DNA of 19,692 nt from PVC group bacterium (GTDB taxonomy: Bacteria; Verrucomicrobiota; Kiritimatiellia; SS1-B-03-39; PXDE01). The number at the start of each line of letters is the position of its first letter. The first letter of the stretch is position 1. Shown here piece after piece: positions 7,358 to 15,010 of the stretch. The stretch lies in assembly GCA_003566475.1 (NCBI GenBank), contig PXDE01000144.1, positions 1-19,692 on the forward strand, read 5' to 3'. The position numbers and the translations under genes are program-made. Below the pieces are notes generated by a model, which did not search any database, was not told the origin of the DNA, and saw only the letters and a list, made by a program, of their open reading frames with translations.

Positions 7358-8890
7358 ATGCTTGCCAAGCTCCATTCCGCGGCCCTGTTCGGGATCGATG
7401 CCTACGGGGTCGAGATCGAGGTCAACGCGGGCCACGGGACGCCCTTCACCATCATCGTGGGGCTTCCGGACGCGGCGGTGAAGGAGAGCAAGGACCGGGT
7501 GGAGACGGCACTGCTCAACTCGGGGTTCAAGCCGCCGCAGGGGCGGACGACCATCAACCTGGCTCCGGCCGACCGGCGCAAGGAGGGGCCGGGCTTCGAT
7601 CTGCCCATGGCCCTGGGCATGCTGGTGGCCACACGGGCGGTGCCGGCCGAGGCGCTCGACGACACCCTGGTGGTGGGGGAGCTGGCCCTGAGCGGGCAGG
7701 TGCGCCCGGTGCGGGGCGCGCTGCCGATCGCGCTCCACGCCCGGGACCGGGGCTTCATCCAGATCCTGGTGCCGACGGGCAACGCGCGGGAGGCGGGGGT
7801 GGTGGAAGGCATCGAGGTGATCCCCATCGACAACCTCCGGCAGGCGTCGGCGTTCCTGCGCGGGGAGCAGGTCATCGTTCCGGTGAAGATGGATCTGTCC
7901 GAGGCGTTCGCGACCGATGGCCGGGGCCTGGCCGACTTCGCGGATGTGAAGGGGCAGGAGGGGGCGAAGCGGGCCATGGAGGTGGCCTGCGCGGGCGGCC
8001 ACAACATCATCGCCATGGGGCCGCCGGGGACCGGCAAGACCATGCTGGCCAAGTGCCTGCCCTCCATCCTCCCGCCGCCCTCGCTGGACGAGGCGCTGGA
8101 GGTGACCCGCATCCACAGCATCGCGGGCATGCTCGACGACCGCATGCCGCTGGTGCGGACGCGGCCGTTCCGGGCCCCGCACCACACCATCTCGAATGCG
8201 GGGCTGATCGGCGGCGGGTCGTTTCCGCTCCCCGGGGAGGTGAGCCTGGCCCACCGGGGGGTGCTGTTCCTGGACGAGCTGCCGGAGTTTCCCAGGCACG
8301 TTCTGGAGCTGATGCGGCAGCCGCTGGAGGACGGGCGGGTGCAGATCTCGCGGGCCCAGGGCAGCGTGGTGTTTCCCAGCCGGTTCATGCTGGTGGCGGC
8401 CATGAACCCCTGCCCGTGTGGCCACCGGGGCGATCCGCGGCGGGAGTGCCGGTGCTCGCCGGCCCAGATCCAGAAGTACCGGAGCCGGATCTCGGGCCCG
8501 CTGCTGGACCGGATCGACCTCCATGTGGAGGTGCCGGCGGTGCGCCATGACGACCTCATGCGGGCGCCCGGCGGCGAGGGATCGGGGGCCATCCGCGAGC
8601 GGGTGGTGCGGGCGCGGGCGCGGCAGGCGGAGCGGTTCGCGGGCCATCCCCATGCCCTGTGCAACGCGGACATGGGGCCCAGGGATCTGCGCAAACACGC
8701 CCCGCTTGACCGGGAATGCGCGGATATGCTGCGGCACGCGCTGACCGAACTCAACCTCAGCGCCCGGGCCTACGACCGCATCCTGAAGGTGTCGCGGACC
8801 CTGGCCGACCTCGAGGGGACCGACGGCATCGGGCCCAACCATGTGGCCGAGGCCATCCAGTACCGGACGCTGGACCGGCAGCACTGGTGA
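7358..8890 (+). CDS. comM: ComM/YifB family Mg-chelatase-like AAA+ protein
   Basis: Hexameric AAA+ protein; in naturally transformable bacteria ComM is a branch-migration helicase that aids integration of incoming DNA, and in others (YifB) its role is less defined. It has 510 aa, normal. The N-terminal domain (about 1-190) has VGLPDAAVKESKDRVETAL and NLAPADRRKEGPGFDLPMAL. The AAA+ core has Walker A GPPGTGKT (221-228), FRAPHHTISNAGLIGGG, and Walker B VLFLDELPEF (302-311). The Cys-rich NPCPCGHRGDPRRECRCSP (350-368) and SGPLLDRIDLHVEVP are followed by a C-terminal domain with LNLSARAYDRILKVSRTLADL. All motifs are intact. No other competence genes are visible, so natural transformation cannot be claimed from this gene alone. 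Confidence 0.94.
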   Translation: MLAKLHSAALFGIDAYGVEIEVNAGHGTPFTIIVGLPDAAVKESKDRVETALLNSGFKPPQGRTTINLAPADRRKEGPGFDLPMALGMLVATRAVPAEALDDTLVVGELALSGQVRPVRGALPIALHARDRGFIQILVPTGNAREAGVVEGIEVIPIDNLRQASAFLRGEQVIVPVKMDLSEAFATDGRGLADFADVKGQEGAKRAMEVACAGGHNIIAMGPPGTGKTMLAKCLPSILPPPSLDEALEVTRIHSIAGMLDDRMPLVRTRPFRAPHHTISNAGLIGGGSFPLPGEVSLAHRGVLFLDELPEFPRHVLELMRQPLEDGRVQISRAQGSVVFPSRFMLVAAMNPCPCGHRGDPRRECRCSPAQIQKYRSRISGPLLDRIDLHVEVPAVRHDDLMRAPGGEGSGAIRERVVRARARQAERFAGHPHALCNADMGPRDLRKHAPLDRECADMLRHALTELNLSARAYDRILKVSRTLADLEGTDGIGPNHVAEAIQYRTLDRQHW

Positions 8891-8918
8891 GGCGGCCTCC
8901 CGGCAGCAGGCGAACGTG

Positions 8919-9155
8919 ATGGAAGCGACCCGGAAGGATCTCCCGACAGGACTGCGAACCGCGATCCTCCTATCGGTGGCGGCGGCTTCGGGAGGGTGCG
9001 CGGTGGCCTTGGCCTATATCATCTTCGGGCTGATCGCGGCTGACTTCGTTCCGCACGCGCTGGGCATCGCCCTATGCCTGATGTGGATGTCATGGATCTC
9101 CGGACTGGGATTCGGTCTGGCCATCGGCACGCGCGGCCGCCGGAAGGCATCCTGA
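8919..9155 (+). CDS. Small two-helix membrane protein, hypothetical
   Basis: This 78-aa frame opens 28 nt after comM. Two hydrophobic stretches fill most of it: about residues 14-42 (TAILLSVAAASGG to GLIAA) and about 47-70 (ALGIALCLMWMSWISGLGFG). A basic N-terminus (MEATRKDL) and a basic C-terminal end (TRGRRKAS) suggest a hairpin with both ends in the cytoplasm. The start is ATG 8919 (GTG 8916 is an in-frame alternative), and only a weak AGCAGG lies upstream. G/C at third codon positions is lower than in its neighbours, so it may be younger or acquired. I do not recognise the family. It ends just before the hairpin at 9183-9213. Confidence 0.5.
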   Translation: MEATRKDLPTGLRTAILLSVAAASGGCAVALAYIIFGLIAADFVPHALGIALCLMWMSWISGLGFGLAIGTRGRRKAS

Positions 9156-9182
9156 CCGGGGCGGGGCCGGGCGCGAGGCACA

Positions 9183-9213
9183 ACGGCCCGCCGGAACGGG
9201 TCCGGCGGGCCGT
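9183..9213. terminator. Strong hairpin between convergent genes, likely bidirectional terminator
   Basis: A 13-bp perfect stem, 9183-9195 with 9201-9213, closes a 5-nt loop. It lies between the + strand small membrane gene (ends 9155) and the minus-strand gene that ends at 9238, where a shared terminator is expected. There is no U-tract on either side, so termination may depend on the stem itself or on Rho. Confidence 0.7.
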
Positions 9214-9237
9214 CTGTCGGAATCTCGGGAAACGGGG

Positions 9238-10797
9238 TCAGGGGGCGACGGCGGCGACCTGCTCGTCCTCGTCGGACCGGGGGCGGGCCATCATGATCTG
9301 GGTGCCGCCGGGCACTTCGGCCTGCCAGACGATGACGCCGTTGGCGGTCTTGGGTCGGCCGTGCTCGATGTCGTCGTCGGTGATGCGAATGGTGCGGCCG
9401 TCGACCCAGGCGTAGATCTCGGCGTCCTCGTCGTCGACGTAGCTGGCCCAGGTGATGACCCCGTCGTTCAGGTGGGGGTTGACGTTGTCCCAGTTGGTCT
9501 GGGTGATCTGGTGGACGGTCTCGCCGTCGAAGTAGAAGATCTGGTAGGCGTTGCCGTCGAAGCCCTGCCAGGCCACCTTCCCGTCCCAGAGGGAGTGGTT
9601 GATGTTCTCGTTGCCGTTCTGGCTGAGCTGGCGGACCTCCTGGCCGTCCCACAGGAAGATGTCGCCCCGGTAGGCGGCCTGGGTGCGCCAGGCCAGGTTG
9701 CCGTGGCGGTCCATCTGCACGGCCACGTTCTGCTCCTGATTGCGGCTTACCTGATAGGTGACGCCGGAGTCGTGGTCGTAGAGGTAGACCTGGAAGTTGT
9801 TCCCGTCCCAGCCATACCAGGCGACGCGGTTGCCCCGGGTGACCGGCTTGAGGTCGTAGTAGAAGTTCCGGGTGAGCTGAAACCGGCGTCCGCGGGGCAC
9901 GGGGATAGGGGAGTCGGTCTCGCCGTCGGCGGGGGGCGCGGCCAGCTCGATCGCCTCGCCTTCGGGGCCGGCGGCGGCCTCGTCGTTCCGGTGTTCGTAG
10001 GCCATGATTTCCCATCCGAACGGGTACCCTCGGGCCTTCTGCCACACGATGAGGTTCTCGCCGACGCTCGGGTTGATGTCGTTGCGGCTGTTCACGCTGA
10101 TGCGACGGAAGGGGGGATGGAGGACGCGCAGGCCCCCGTGCCGCGAAAAGTCGTAGGAGACGATCTCGAGGTTGCCGGAAGGCGCCCGCCGGTTCTCCTG
10201 GACTTCCCGGGCCGTCGCCGGCCGGTCCGGCTCCTCCTCCTCGGGGAGCTCCGAGCGGAGGGCCCGCTGGCGCCGGGCGCCTTCGGGGGGCGGATGCAGC
10301 TCGGCCGCATCCTCGCCGGTCCGCTCCGGTCGGATGTAGGCGCGGCGATGCGCGACGAGGAGGCCGTCCACCGGGGAGTCGAGCCGACGGCTGTGGGCGC
10401 GGAGTTCGGGATAGGGGTCATCCCGCCGGTCTTCCGGCACCTCGCGCATGGTCCAGGTGACGTCGCGGTCGGTGTCGGTGAAGCTCATGCTCCAGGTGGC
10501 CACGTCGCCTTGCACCGACGGCCGGAGGCTGATGGCCCGGTAGGCCAGTTCCGACCCGAACAGTCCGGTGCGCACGGGCATCAGGCGGCCGTCCTTCCAG
10601 CCGAACACCCGGACCCGGGTGCCGCCGAGGCCCCTCTGGGTGTATCCATACCAGACCACCAGGCCGGTCTCGCTGACGGTGGGGTCGCGGTTGACGAAGT
10701 CGGGGTCGCTGATGGTGAGCACCTCGAAGTCCGCCAGGACGATCCGGGGGACGGCCAGGGCGGTGACCAGCAGAACGAGCTGAGTGATTCGCTTCAT
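9238..10797 (-). CDS. Secreted repeat protein with TolB-like beta-propeller C-terminal half
   Basis: Unrecognised exported protein of 519 aa. A clear signal peptide, MKRITQLVLLVTALAVPRIV then LA, is predicted to be cut before D23. Residues about 120-205 are charged, Pro/Arg/Glu-rich and probably disordered. From about residue 306 there are five consecutive units of 40-42 residues starting near 306, 348, 389, 429 and 471. They share the pattern (F/Y/R/H)Q(I/L/V)(T/S)xN...G.(V/L)(A/T)W...(I/V)(F/Y)..DG, for example AWQGFDGNAYQIFYFDG. Two weaker units are seen at the N-terminus and near residue 210. This resembles a six- to eight-bladed propeller. The start at 10797 is preferred to 10818 because AGGAAA (10804-10809) precedes it. 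The upstream partner ends 33 nt away. Function unknown; a periplasmic or surface binding role is inference. Confidence 0.72.
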   Translation of the reverse strand: MKRITQLVLLVTALAVPRIVLADFEVLTISDPDFVNRDPTVSETGLVVWYGYTQRGLGGTRVRVFGWKDGRLMPVRTGLFGSELAYRAISLRPSVQGDVATWSMSFTDTDRDVTWTMREVPEDRRDDPYPELRAHSRRLDSPVDGLLVAHRRAYIRPERTGEDAAELHPPPEGARRQRALRSELPEEEEPDRPATAREVQENRRAPSGNLEIVSYDFSRHGGLRVLHPPFRRISVNSRNDINPSVGENLIVWQKARGYPFGWEIMAYEHRNDEAAAGPEGEAIELAAPPADGETDSPIPVPRGRRFQLTRNFYYDLKPVTRGNRVAWYGWDGNNFQVYLYDHDSGVTYQVSRNQEQNVAVQMDRHGNLAWRTQAAYRGDIFLWDGQEVRQLSQNGNENINHSLWDGKVAWQGFDGNAYQIFYFDGETVHQITQTNWDNVNPHLNDGVITWASYVDDEDAEIYAWVDGRTIRITDDDIEHGRPKTANGVIVWQAEVPGGTQIMMARPRSDEDEQVAAVAP

Positions 10798-10803
10798 GGG
10801 ATG

Positions 10804-10809
10804 TTTCCT
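10804..10809 (-). promoter_or_regulatory. Ribosome binding site deciding the repeat-protein start
   Basis: On the minus strand AGGAAA stands 6 nt before the ATG at 10797, which opens directly on a signal peptide. The alternative ATG at 10818 has no such site. Confidence 0.5.
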
Positions 10810-10830
10810 GGTCGGCATGGTTGAGGGGGA

Positions 10831-12192
10831 TCAGGTTCCGGGCGGCTGGACGCCCGCCGGGCTCTCGTCCGGATCGGAGCGTTCCCGGTCCCGGCGGTAC
10901 GGACGGGGGGCGAGCGGCCAATGGGGGCCCTCGCGGTGAGACGGGCTCCAGTAGTTGAGCGGCTGACCGCTCCAGAGCTCGGCGTCCACGAGGCGGGGAT
11001 CCTTCTTCTCGATCATGGACTTGCGCATCTGGGCGAGGTCGCGGGACGCCCGTTCGATGGACTTGAGCACGGCGTTGAGCTGGACGGTGGTGTACTCGGT
11101 GTCGAACCAGACCCGGGGGCCGGCCACTTCCGGCTCGGTGCCCTCGAGGACGCCCACCATCTCGAACGACCACCAGACGAAGGAGGAGAAGGTATTGTCG
11201 CGGGTCTCGCCCGTGATCACGTCCGGCCCGGGCGGGGTGAAGGGCTGGGTGACGCCGCCGAGGCTGGCGGCGGAGGGGCCCGCGCTCCGGGCGATGTCCC
11301 AGGGGTTGCGCCGGGGGGCGCCGCCCCACTGGGTCTCGAGGGTGATCTGGGCGACGTCGATCATCTCCTCGATCACGTTGCGGGTGTACTGGGCCGACCG
11401 ATCGGAGCGGGTCAGGAACTCGGTGCGGGTATCGCCGCCCCGGACCCCGAGCTTGCCGCCGACGGTGACGCGCTCAAGGTGACGGCGGAGCTGGGGGGTG
11501 GCCAGCCGGCGCACGTTGGGGAAGATCTGGATGAAGTAGGCGTCCTCCTCGCCGAGGTAGTCGGCCAGCTCGTCGATGAGGCCCTCGCGGATCTCGTCGT
11601 GGATGGCCTGGTGCCGCCGCAGGGTGGCCTCATTGGAGGCGAGCAGGGTGGTGTGGCCGGACGCGGCATAGAGGAGGCTATGCCCGGTGAAGGCCAGCTT
11701 GGGGTCGACGATGCTCTCGAAATAGGCGTCGCGGAGCAGGGTGGGCTGCCAGTCGCCCGGCCGTAGGTTCTCCTGGATGAGGATGGCCACGTCCCGGACC
11801 GCCGGCCACTCGGCGGTCGCGTCGTCCTCGGGCGGGCGGGCGCGGCTGGCCCAGGCCGGGGCACGCGCGGCCTCGTCCTCGTCCACCCGCCAGGTGATGA
11901 GGACGGCCACGATCTGCTTGGCCTGCACGTCCGGCGACTCGGCCACCGTCCCGAGCACCGCGTCGAGCAGCCCCGGATGGCCGATGATGTCGCCCAGATA
12001 CTCCCGGGTGAACAGCTCGCTGCCCGGCATCTGGTCGACCGCGCCCGCGCCCGTGATCTGATGGCGCACATCGGCGAGATCGGTCTCGATGGACCGGGGG
12101 CCGGGCAGGGCCGACCACCCGGCGAGCAGGCCGACGCCGACCAGGGCGCCCGCGGTAATGGTGAAAATCCCTCGTCGATGATGTCTGGTCAT
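10831..12192 (-). CDS. Hypothetical membrane-anchored or secreted protein
   Basis: I do not recognise this 453-aa protein. It starts with a basic stretch and one hydrophobic segment (TRHHRRGIFTITAGALVGVG, then LLAGW; about residues 9-27), read as an uncleaved anchor or signal peptide with the rest outside the cytoplasm. The remainder is soluble, mixed helical and acidic. It includes AELADYLGEED-like helical stretches around residue 200, a Trp-rich patch (FSSFVWWSFEMVGVLEG, about 330) and a Pro/Arg/Asp-rich C-terminal tail. No catalytic motif or repeat stands out. The ATG at 12192 has GGAG (minus strand, 12202-12205) 9 nt upstream; a GTG at 12207 is an in-frame alternative. It is the first gene of the minus-strand pair and is divergent from the exopolysaccharide genes. 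Confidence 0.68.
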   Translation of the reverse strand: MTRHHRRGIFTITAGALVGVGLLAGWSALPGPRSIETDLADVRHQITGAGAVDQMPGSELFTREYLGDIIGHPGLLDAVLGTVAESPDVQAKQIVAVLITWRVDEDEAARAPAWASRARPPEDDATAEWPAVRDVAILIQENLRPGDWQPTLLRDAYFESIVDPKLAFTGHSLLYAASGHTTLLASNEATLRRHQAIHDEIREGLIDELADYLGEEDAYFIQIFPNVRRLATPQLRRHLERVTVGGKLGVRGGDTRTEFLTRSDRSAQYTRNVIEEMIDVAQITLETQWGGAPRRNPWDIARSAGPSAASLGGVTQPFTPPGPDVITGETRDNTFSSFVWWSFEMVGVLEGTEPEVAGPRVWFDTEYTTVQLNAVLKSIERASRDLAQMRKSMIEKKDPRLVDAELWSGQPLNYWSPSHREGPHWPLAPRPYRRDRERSDPDESPAGVQPPGT

Positions 12193-12254
12193 GATGGCAC
12201 ACTCCACATCGGATTCCCCGACCGGTTCGGGAGCTTCCCGTCCGTATGATCCGA

Positions 12255-12283
12255 AACCTAGCGGATTCGCGTGCGGATGTAAA
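12255..12283 (-). promoter_or_regulatory. Candidate promoter of the minus-strand gene pair
   Basis: Read on the minus strand, TTTACA (12278-12283) and TAGGTT (12255-12260) are separated by exactly 17 nt, about 63 nt before the start at 12192. The ATCCG/CGGAT inverted boxes flank the -10. The -35 match is good and the -10 match is weak. Confidence 0.33.
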
Positions 12284-12415
12284 CCCTAACTTTGGAGGTT
12301 CGTGGCCTGGCCCTTCCGTCGTCGGGCCAGCGTCCGGGCGGGCCGGGCGGCGGGGCCCGGGGCCGACGCCGGGAACGGGCCGGAGACATTCTCGCCCGGA
12401 GGCCCATTTTGGTGG

Positions 12416-12444
12416 TTGACGCGAACGGGGGCTTGGGGCTTACT
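12416..12444 (+). promoter_or_regulatory. Candidate promoter of the exopolysaccharide operon
   Basis: TTGACG at 12416-12421 is followed 17 nt later by CTTACT (12439-12444), about 35 nt before the ATG at 12479. The -35 is close to consensus and the -10 is poor. No ops-like element was recognised between it and the first gene. Confidence 0.3.
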
Positions 12445-12478
12445 GGCCGTACATTCGATGCCCTGGGGTGAATCCATC

Positions 12479-13780
12479 ATGAAAAAACTGCTGCTTTCGT
12501 GCCTTCTGATCAGCATGGCCGCCGGGGCCCGCGCCCAGTTCATGCGGGTGGGACCAGTGGACTTCTTCGCGAGCGCCTATGCGCGGGCCATCTACTCCAC
12601 CAACGCGGACCGCGACTTCTCCCAGGACGGCAGGGAGGAGGACTTCTGGGTGGTCACGGGCCTGCGCCTCAACGCGGTGGCCAACGTCATCCGCAACACC
12701 ACGATCTCTCTGGATTCCGACATCTGGTACGAGAAGCACTTTATTCGGGACGATCTGGACCGGACGGGGGATCCGTTCGGCAACCTCAAGCTGACCACGC
12801 AGACCGCCCTGGGCCCCTACAACGTGGGGCTGGGCGCGAACTACCGGCGGACTTGGCGGCTGGATAACGACCGGTTCGACCCCGAGGGCCGGCGGGTGCG
12901 GACCCGGCAGACGTCTTACGGCTACGACGGCTCCATCTCCTGGAGCCGCAACGCCCTGTCCTGGGACGCCTTCTACAACAAGCAGTTCACCGAGTACGAC
13001 GAGTTCGAGCGCGATGACACCGAGTCCGAGTCCTTCGGGTTCAACACCCGCTGGGATCTCATCCAATGGGGGGGCGTGCCGCGGGCCGCGCCCTACTACC
13101 GGTATCGGCGGAGCCGGTCGGGGTTCAAGAACGAGCCCAGCCGCGACCGCGACTGGGGCGATTTCCATGAGGCCGGCGTCAGCGTGCTGGTCTGGCAGCG
13201 CCCCCGGCTTCAGTACGGCCTGGCGCTGGTCAAGGACGAGCGGGGACGCGACGCCTCGGGGGACTGGCGCCTCACTCACACCGTGAGCGCGGACCAGACC
13301 TGGGACATCACCCCCACCGTGTCCGCCTCGGTGTTCGCGAACTGGCGTTCCTCCGAGAACCGGGTGGACGAGGACACCACCAGCTTCCGGTTCGGCGGCT
13401 CCCTGGACCATGCGATCAGCCGGGTCATGCGGCACCGGGCCTACGTCAACGTGGAGCCGGTGGAGACCCTGGGATCGGACAACCTGACCGAGCGCGTGAC
13501 CTACGGCTACCGCATCGAGCGCGACCATCTCTTCATCCAGGATCTGCGGGCCTCGGCCGACCTGGCCTACGACGAGTCGAAGTTCAAGGGCGACGGCGTG
13601 GGCGCGCCGGCCGCCGACGAGGACCGGTTCACGGCCCGGGCCTCGCTTTCCCATTCCCGGATGATCGCCAAGGATCTCGCCCGGACGCTCGCCTACGAGT
13701 TCTACTATTCGGAGATTTCGCGGCGGGACGACGACGTGGTCGATCACCGGTTCACCGTAGGTCTGGAGTACACGTTTTGA
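12479..13780 (+). CDS. Outer-membrane beta-barrel protein of the exopolysaccharide module
   Basis: Exported 433-aa protein with signal peptide MKKLLLSCLLISMAAGARAQ (cleavage after ARA) and alternating polar/aromatic strands to the end, finishing in RFTVGLEYTF. A C-terminal Phe after alternating hydrophobics is the usual barrel-assembly signal. Strand-like segments such as TQTALGPYNVGLGANYRRTW and DGSISWSRNALSWDAFYNK fit a barrel of roughly 16-18 strands, similar to the putative porins encoded in exosortase/EPS-type loci. The frame is open back to 12302, but the ATG at 12479 gives the signal peptide. The stop overlaps the TTG start of the export protein. Likely role: the outer-membrane pore through which polysaccharide leaves, together with the next protein; this is inferred from context. 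Confidence 0.82.
   Translation: MKKLLLSCLLISMAAGARAQFMRVGPVDFFASAYARAIYSTNADRDFSQDGREEDFWVVTGLRLNAVANVIRNTTISLDSDIWYEKHFIRDDLDRTGDPFGNLKLTTQTALGPYNVGLGANYRRTWRLDNDRFDPEGRRVRTRQTSYGYDGSISWSRNALSWDAFYNKQFTEYDEFERDDTESESFGFNTRWDLIQWGGVPRAAPYYRYRRSRSGFKNEPSRDRDWGDFHEAGVSVLVWQRPRLQYGLALVKDERGRDASGDWRLTHTVSADQTWDITPTVSASVFANWRSSENRVDEDTTSFRFGGSLDHAISRVMRHRAYVNVEPVETLGSDNLTERVTYGYRIERDHLFIQDLRASADLAYDESKFKGDGVGAPAADEDRFTARASLSHSRMIAKDLARTLAYEFYYSEISRRDDDVVDHRFTVGLEYTF
13765..13768 (+). promoter_or_regulatory. Ribosome binding site supporting the early start of the export protein
   Basis: GGAG lies 8 nt before TTG 13777, which overlaps the barrel stop as TTGA. ATG 13786 is too far from it, and ATG 13846 lacks a good site but gives the cleanest signal peptide. 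The start remains open. Confidence 0.4.
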
Positions 13781-15000
13781 TTCGGATGCCCGTCGCCCTG
13801 TCCCGCCCTGCCGAGTTCACCCGACCTGAAGCCCGCGCGAGACGGATGTTTCGCCGAGCCGTGATGCTGGGGCTGCTGGCCGTCGGCCTGCCGCGTCCGG
13901 GCCTGGCCCAGGAGGCCCCGGCTCTCCCGCCCGGCGAGAAGACCATCATGGCCGGCGACCGGCTCCGGATCACGGTGGAGGAGGACCGCGGCCTCACCTC
14001 GACCTACACGGTGGCCGGAGACGGCACCATCGACTTCGGCTATATCGGCCGGCTCACCATCGCCGACCTCTCGGTGCCCGAGGCCGAACGCAAGCTCAAG
14101 CAGATCCTCGAGGAGCGGTATTTCCGGAGCGCCACCGTGTCCATGCAGGTGGCGGAGTTCGTCGAGGGCTCCATCCTCATCACCGGCGCGGGGGCCAATC
14201 CCGGCGAGATTCCGTTCCGGGGGGATCAGATGCTGACCCTCATGGAGGCCATCACCATGCGGGGCGGGCTGGCGTCGCGGGCCTCGGGGTCGGAGGTGCG
14301 GATCCTGCGCTGGCGGCTGGGCGGCGGGCTGGAACGGCAGATCATCACCGTCAACGTCGCCCGGATGCTGGAGACCCTCGACTTCACCGAGGACCAGTAC
14401 CTCCGCCCCCGCGACCTCATCTACGTCCCGCATCTGTCCGGCGAGGGCCTGGCCGAGTTCCTGGCCCTGGGCGAGGTGTCCCGCCCCGGGTTTCACCCGC
14501 ACCGGCGGGGTCTCGACGTGATCCGGGCCGTGACCGCCTTCGGCGGGGTGACCTCCGCGGCCAAGCTCGATTCGGTGAAGCTCCTGCGCCCCCAGGGCGA
14601 CGGGCAGTACACCGCGCTCGACGTCAACCTGGCCGCCCTTCTGGGGGCGGCGGACATGCGCCACAACTTCGAGGTCCGCCCCGGCGACATCTTCTTCGTG
14701 CCCAACGAGGCCCAGGCCTCGCGGGGGTCCGCGTTTCTCCTGGGCGAGATCGGGCGCAAGGGGCCCATCCCCCTCCCCATCCGCGGGGAGACCAGCCTGG
14801 CCCGGACCATCCTGGCCTCCGGCCCCGACCGGTTCTCGAACCTGAGCCGGGTGCGGGTCATGCGCACCGCGTTTGACGGGAGCCGCCAGACGCTGGAGGT
14901 TGATGTTCAGAACATTCTCGATACCGGCAACTTCGATCTGGACGTGCCCATCCTCGACGGCGACGTGATCATGGTGCCGGCCCGCGTCTTCCGACCCTGA
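13777..15000 (+). CDS. Polysaccharide export protein, Wza/OPX family without visible lipobox
   Basis: Periplasmic/outer-membrane-associated exporter of the OPX family, 407 aa from TTG 13777 or 384 from ATG 13846. The later start gives the signal peptide MFRRAVMLGLLAVGLPRPGLA before QEAP. The poly-export domain begins at AGDRLRITVEEDRGLTSTYT. Three SLBB-like units follow: SILITGAGANPGEIPFRGD, LALGEVSRPGFHPHRRGLDV and LLGEIGRKGPIPLPIRGETS. The end, DGDVIMVPARVFRP, stops after the last SLBB-like unit and lacks the C-terminal amphipathic helix that forms the Wza alpha-barrel. There is also no lipobox cysteine. Such short OPX proteins are thought to work with a separate beta-barrel, and one is encoded immediately upstream. 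Confidence 0.88.
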   Translation: MIRMPVALSRPAEFTRPEARARRMFRRAVMLGLLAVGLPRPGLAQEAPALPPGEKTIMAGDRLRITVEEDRGLTSTYTVAGDGTIDFGYIGRLTIADLSVPEAERKLKQILEERYFRSATVSMQVAEFVEGSILITGAGANPGEIPFRGDQMLTLMEAITMRGGLASRASGSEVRILRWRLGGGLERQIITVNVARMLETLDFTEDQYLRPRDLIYVPHLSGEGLAEFLALGEVSRPGFHPHRRGLDVIRAVTAFGGVTSAAKLDSVKLLRPQGDGQYTALDVNLAALLGAADMRHNFEVRPGDIFFVPNEAQASRGSAFLLGEIGRKGPIPLPIRGETSLARTILASGPDRFSNLSRVRVMRTAFDGSRQTLEVDVQNILDTGNFDLDVPILDGDVIMVPARVFRP

Positions 15001-15010
15001 GATTCCGCCC

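Larger units (their letters stand above)
12193..12478. other. Divergent intergenic region between the minus-strand pair and the exopolysaccharide genes
   Basis: These 286 nt hold both presumed promoters. Visible structure includes the near-palindrome CGGGAGCTTCCCG (12228-12240) and CGGAT/ATCCG boxes at 12210-12214 (+), 12249-12253 (-), 12262-12266 (+) and 12274-12278 (+). An AT-richer patch around 12278-12296 stands out from the GC-rich surroundings. The + frame through 12302-12478 is open but GC-biased, has no signal-peptide logic, and is treated as leader. Confidence 0.55.

Noticed and set aside
9183..9213. Perfect inverted repeat as a possible mobile repeat
   Set aside because: Short loop, position between convergent genes and lack of larger arms fit a terminator better.
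12302..12478. Upstream extension of the barrel gene
   Set aside because: It would bury the signal peptide that begins at 12479, and its residues are GC-driven Arg/Gly/Pro.
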